Of a DNA stretch of 64,000 nt, positions 60,585 to 64,000 are shown piece after piece. Positions within the stretch are counted from its first letter, which is position 1; the number at the start of each line of letters is the position of its first letter. A program made the position numbers and the translations under genes. Where the stretch lies: contig VTFK01000247.1 in the NCBI GenBank assembly GCA_009617715.1, positions 248,001-312,000 on the forward strand, in the 5' to 3' direction. The notes under the pieces are model-generated. The model made no database searches. It was not told the origin of the DNA and saw only the letters and a list, made by a program, of their open reading frames with translations. This DNA is from Plectrocnemia conspersa (Eukaryota; Arthropoda; Insecta; Trichoptera; Polycentropodidae).

Positions 60585-61500
60585 TTGAGAGCCCTAGGGG
60601 TGTGACTTGGAGCCAATTAGGCACTTGGTGAAATCTAGTTTTATTAGATTATATAAAAATTTTGACAGACGATAAATGGCGAGATGTTTTCTCTGACCGG
60701 TGGTGGAGAAGCTGGCGAAGGGATGATGTCCGTGGAAGGTCCTCAAAGGTCTTGTAGGTGGCGTGGCAGCGACAGTATAGTGGAGGATGGTGCTTATATG
60801 GAGAAGTCCCTCTCGGAATGTGAGCGCCTATGACAGTATGGCGGGCCACCACACGCTGGACGCACGCCATTCACCAGTGTGGGAAAGCAAGGGTTTGGGG
60901 TAAAACCCAAACGTTTGAGAGGAAGTGATCTCCCGGGCTGGCCGTCTAAGGTCTACCTCAAGCTCTAGCTCGTGGCACTGCCTAAGACGAACAAAGCATA
61001 GCAGATTAACGCAATCAAGGCCATAGAGCTCGGCCCCTCTTGGGGTTCAAGGACCAAGGGTGCGACTGAGGCAGCTTAAACCCTCCCCGAAGACCTAGGG
61101 GGTGGTGCTGTTATTGGGATGATACGCAATGCATGCAGTGCAAAGCAATGCAGTCACGTCTCCATGAGCGCTCGGGAGAAACTCTAATGCATCTCCAATA
61201 GCGGGGGGTGGGGAACCCCCTCACCCGGCCGTCAAAAGATAGGTGCTCGCCCATAATACCTTATTACCGGTAACAGCAGTGGTGCACTGTCTGTCCTCAT
61301 CGGAGTCCAGTATCCAGGGCTGCTAAGCTTGCTGACCAATCACACTCATGCAGAGATCACCCAGCTAATAGATGTACTCGTTTCTTGGAGCGAAATATGT
61401 ATACGCCTTTAGAAAGCGACATTCGCATGATGAGCATTGTCCAAGGTCGTATTGCATTGCAACAGGAATTTGTGTGTGGTCGCCACAATAAATTTAATAA
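60585..61500. mobile_element. GC-rich insertion, probably decayed retrotransposon sequence
   Basis: About 900 bases of near-balanced composition sit abruptly in AT-rich DNA. There are CACCCGG-, GGGGGGTGGGG- and CTCCCGGGCTGG-type stretches, no long frame on either strand (a 73-codon minus-strand frame at 60649-60870 is not convincing), and a right edge running into AATAAATTTAATAATTTT. Composition and length suggest the non-coding 3' part of a retrotransposon. I cannot assign a family. Confidence 0.45.
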
Positions 61501-64000
61501 TTTTAAAAGGCAATTTTAGCACATGCCTATATATATTTTAGATGAAATATATTTATAAACTAAAAAAATCAAGCGTATTTATCTCATTCTTAAGCGCTTG
61601 TTGAAACAATAAAAAAACAGTATAAATCGAAAGAGTAAAATGCATATATAACTGGAGTCAAACTATGAAAATTTTGGAGTGGAATTTATTAACTCACTAT
61701 AATCATTCCTTAGTTAAAAAGAGCCATCAAATTGTGAAGATAAAAATGGGGGCTACTTACAAGATTACAATCTTTTAATAGCTGAGGTCTGATACATTGG
61801 CTTGCCGTACCCACAGTTCAGTTATATTCTTACTTGATATGCTGATGAGCAGTTACTAAGATATTCAAAAAAGATAAATATTCTGTATGATCTTCATAAG
61901 TCAAAAATGGCATTGAGTGTCTCATCGGGACAGTTTCTTTCATAGAAATAGTATCTTTACTTTCATCCATGTTAATGCACAGCTGGATGACATTTAGGTA
62001 TGGTGAATGACATATGTGACAAAGGATTCAAGTAGAGCTGGAGCTCGTTGCAGGACAGGTGAAAAGGTAATAGTTTTAGGAGTAGACTTAAGACACACCA
62101 AAATTTCTCAAGTCGGTATTGACTGATTGTTTGAATTTAATCAAATAACAATTAAACAAGACTTTGAAAGTATAAATCGACTTTTATAATTTTGTTTATA
62201 TAAAACCTTCCAATAATAGTATATATATAGTACTTAAACACATACATATAAACGATTATCACTTTCTTTTTGTAAATATGTAATAAGTTTATTATTCAAT
62301 AGCAGAGTTGACACACCTGATTTATATGTAAAATTTAATATTGAACACAGTTTCATTTTTGATAATTTTGGCAAACTTCGTAGTATTGTAATATAGACGT
62401 TATAAACGAAATTGGCCAGCAAAAGAACTATAGATAATTAAAAAAATAAACAATATTCTTGTAGCGACAGTTATACTATTTATTATAATTTTTCTGAAGT
62501 TGGTTTTAAACTTGACTATATTTCTTTTTATATTTTTATTTGTTCATAGATGTCTCTAAATATGTAATAATATTATGCCTGGTTTTATTAAATGCAGAAA
62601 TACTATTGTCATTTATGTTCAATTCATAAAAAAATATTATTTAACTAAATTAATTTTGTATGATAAATAAATAATATTTTCCATGAGTATATAAGTCTAG
62701 TTTTCTGCTATTATATTTTATACTACCTGTATATACTCTTTGTTCATTTTTTAAGAGATAAAATACAGTAAGGTATGTATTTTGTGAAAGACAAAAATGT
62801 CCAGAACCTGAACTTTGCCAAAACATTAAAAAAAGTGTCTGCTTTTAAAAATCTATTTGTACAGATTGCAATTTTACACACATACAAATAAGGTATTGTT
62901 TCTTTTCAGCAAAAATACTTGTTACACAGTATAGAAGAATTATTAGAAATACATTACATTAGTATTTTAATATATTTTTTATGATTCTCAATATCAAAAA
63001 TAGTAAGATAACTATTTATTTATATATAAACTATATATGTTATTCATTAATAAATTATAATTTCATACATATAAAAATATAATTTTCATGTAAATTAAAT
63101 AAGCAAAGAGTATTATATATAAACTATATTCAATTATCAACAATTGGCAATGTAATCATTGCCTATTCTGCATCGTATGCATATACAATTTTTATCTGTA
63201 TATTTTACATATATAATATATTATTAATTCCTAAAGCTATCCTTGGTTATATTGTTTCTGTGGATTACGTTCTGATATTTATATTTTAGAGATGATCATA
63301 GATTTGTTTTCATGAAGTTATTCATTATCATATTTTGATTTGTTTTTTTCATGAGCCAATTCTATGATTTAATACAGCTGTCTTTTATATAAATCTTATC
63401 ATTTGTTTATGTTTTGAATATCTTTGTTTAAATTTCTAAGGTCACACCGGGAAGAAAATTATTCACATTCCCCAATCTACCTACCGTGACGAATTCTGTA
63501 TATAATTCAAACAAAACTGACAACAATATAATATACATTTATACAAAAATATTACAATTAATATATATTGGTGAGTACATCACAAAAAATACCTATAATA
63601 TATTTTAACAATTTAACTATAAATTTTATTCTTTGATTAAACATTTGTATTTTAAATAATATATTTTTATTATCAATTAGGTTCTATGTATATTCAGGAT
63701 TTTTACTGAAACCAGTAAAATATCTTTTTATAATAATGATGATGGTTTATAATAATGTTCTTAATAAATACATACTTATTTATGTAGTAGAGTGGGTTTA
63801 AAAGTGTGCAGTACATATATAATTACTTTTATTAATACTGAATCAATCTGCATGGTATCGTATGTATGATACAGTTACAGTCTGTTTAAGATTATTTCTA
63901 TCTAACTGATTTTGAAAGTTGTATTTTATAACTACATAAAAACTTTTGGTCCATATCGAGAGTAAAGCAATATGCAATATTAAAATCAGTTACTTATATA
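61501..64000. other. AT-rich DNA, nothing recognised
   Basis: Low-complexity AT-rich sequence with no frame, splice structure or repeat that I can support. Confidence 0.6.

Noticed and set aside
1..64000. CRISPR array, rRNA or prokaryotic features
   Set aside because: No regularly spaced identical short repeats, no rRNA-like blocks and a eukaryotic splice structure.

Overview
This is a window of an animal nuclear genome, almost certainly an arthropod and most likely an insect. The evidence is an AT-rich background (roughly 70 percent AT by eye), GT-AG introns of 1 to 13 kb, one multi-exon metazoan signalling gene, and a set of decayed transposons usual in insects (hAT, piggyBac, mariner, non-LTR retrotransposons, foldback MITEs). 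I cannot name the order or species from sequence alone. There is no bacterial-style operon, no CRISPR array and no recognisable tRNA or rRNA gene.

The one gene I can defend is on the + strand in the right half. It encodes an SH2-domain adapter of the SHB/SHF/SHD type. Six coding exons splice in phase: 34008-34100, 38750-38906, 52128-54185, 56467-56737 (alternative start 56419), 57757-57876 and 58942-59131. Together they give 962 codons plus a stop. The long N-terminal part is low-complexity and serine-rich, with SH3- and SH2-ligand motifs. The C-terminal ~100 residues are a complete SH2 domain with its FLVR arginine. The start codon and 5' exons are not identified and may lie to the left, inside or outside the window.

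From 1 to about 24.8 kb I see no confident gene. The region holds AT-rich DNA, scattered GC-richer islands, one foldback MITE (2962-3077), a four-unit tandem repeat of about 370 bp (8412-9910), a piggyBac pseudogene (17480-18306) and a decayed minus-strand LINE (about 19283-20240). From 24.8 to 28.5 kb is a nested stack: a LINE fragment split by a complete 2247-bp hAT element with a perfect 8-bp target duplication, then a foldback MITE. From 28.5 to 52 kb lie introns or 5' flank of the SH2 gene. They contain a second copy of the same LINE, two LTR-like repeats (the second at 54.9 kb), a foldback element nested in a repeat, a 39-bp perfect inverted-repeat pair and many GC islands. The introns between the last exons hold a minus-strand mariner pseudogene (57110-57555) and a third copy of the LINE split by the same MITE family (58420-58880). 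After the gene there is a GC-rich, probably retrotransposon-derived block (about 60585-61500) and then AT-rich DNA.

The most interesting points are these: the unusual motif structure of the SH2 adapter and a possible short SH2-only isoform; a foldback MITE family whose ends resemble those of the autonomous hAT in the same window, with two insertions in or next to the same LINE family; the tandem array whose four units all keep the same ~50-codon frame open; and repeated GC islands that may be regulatory modules of a long gene.
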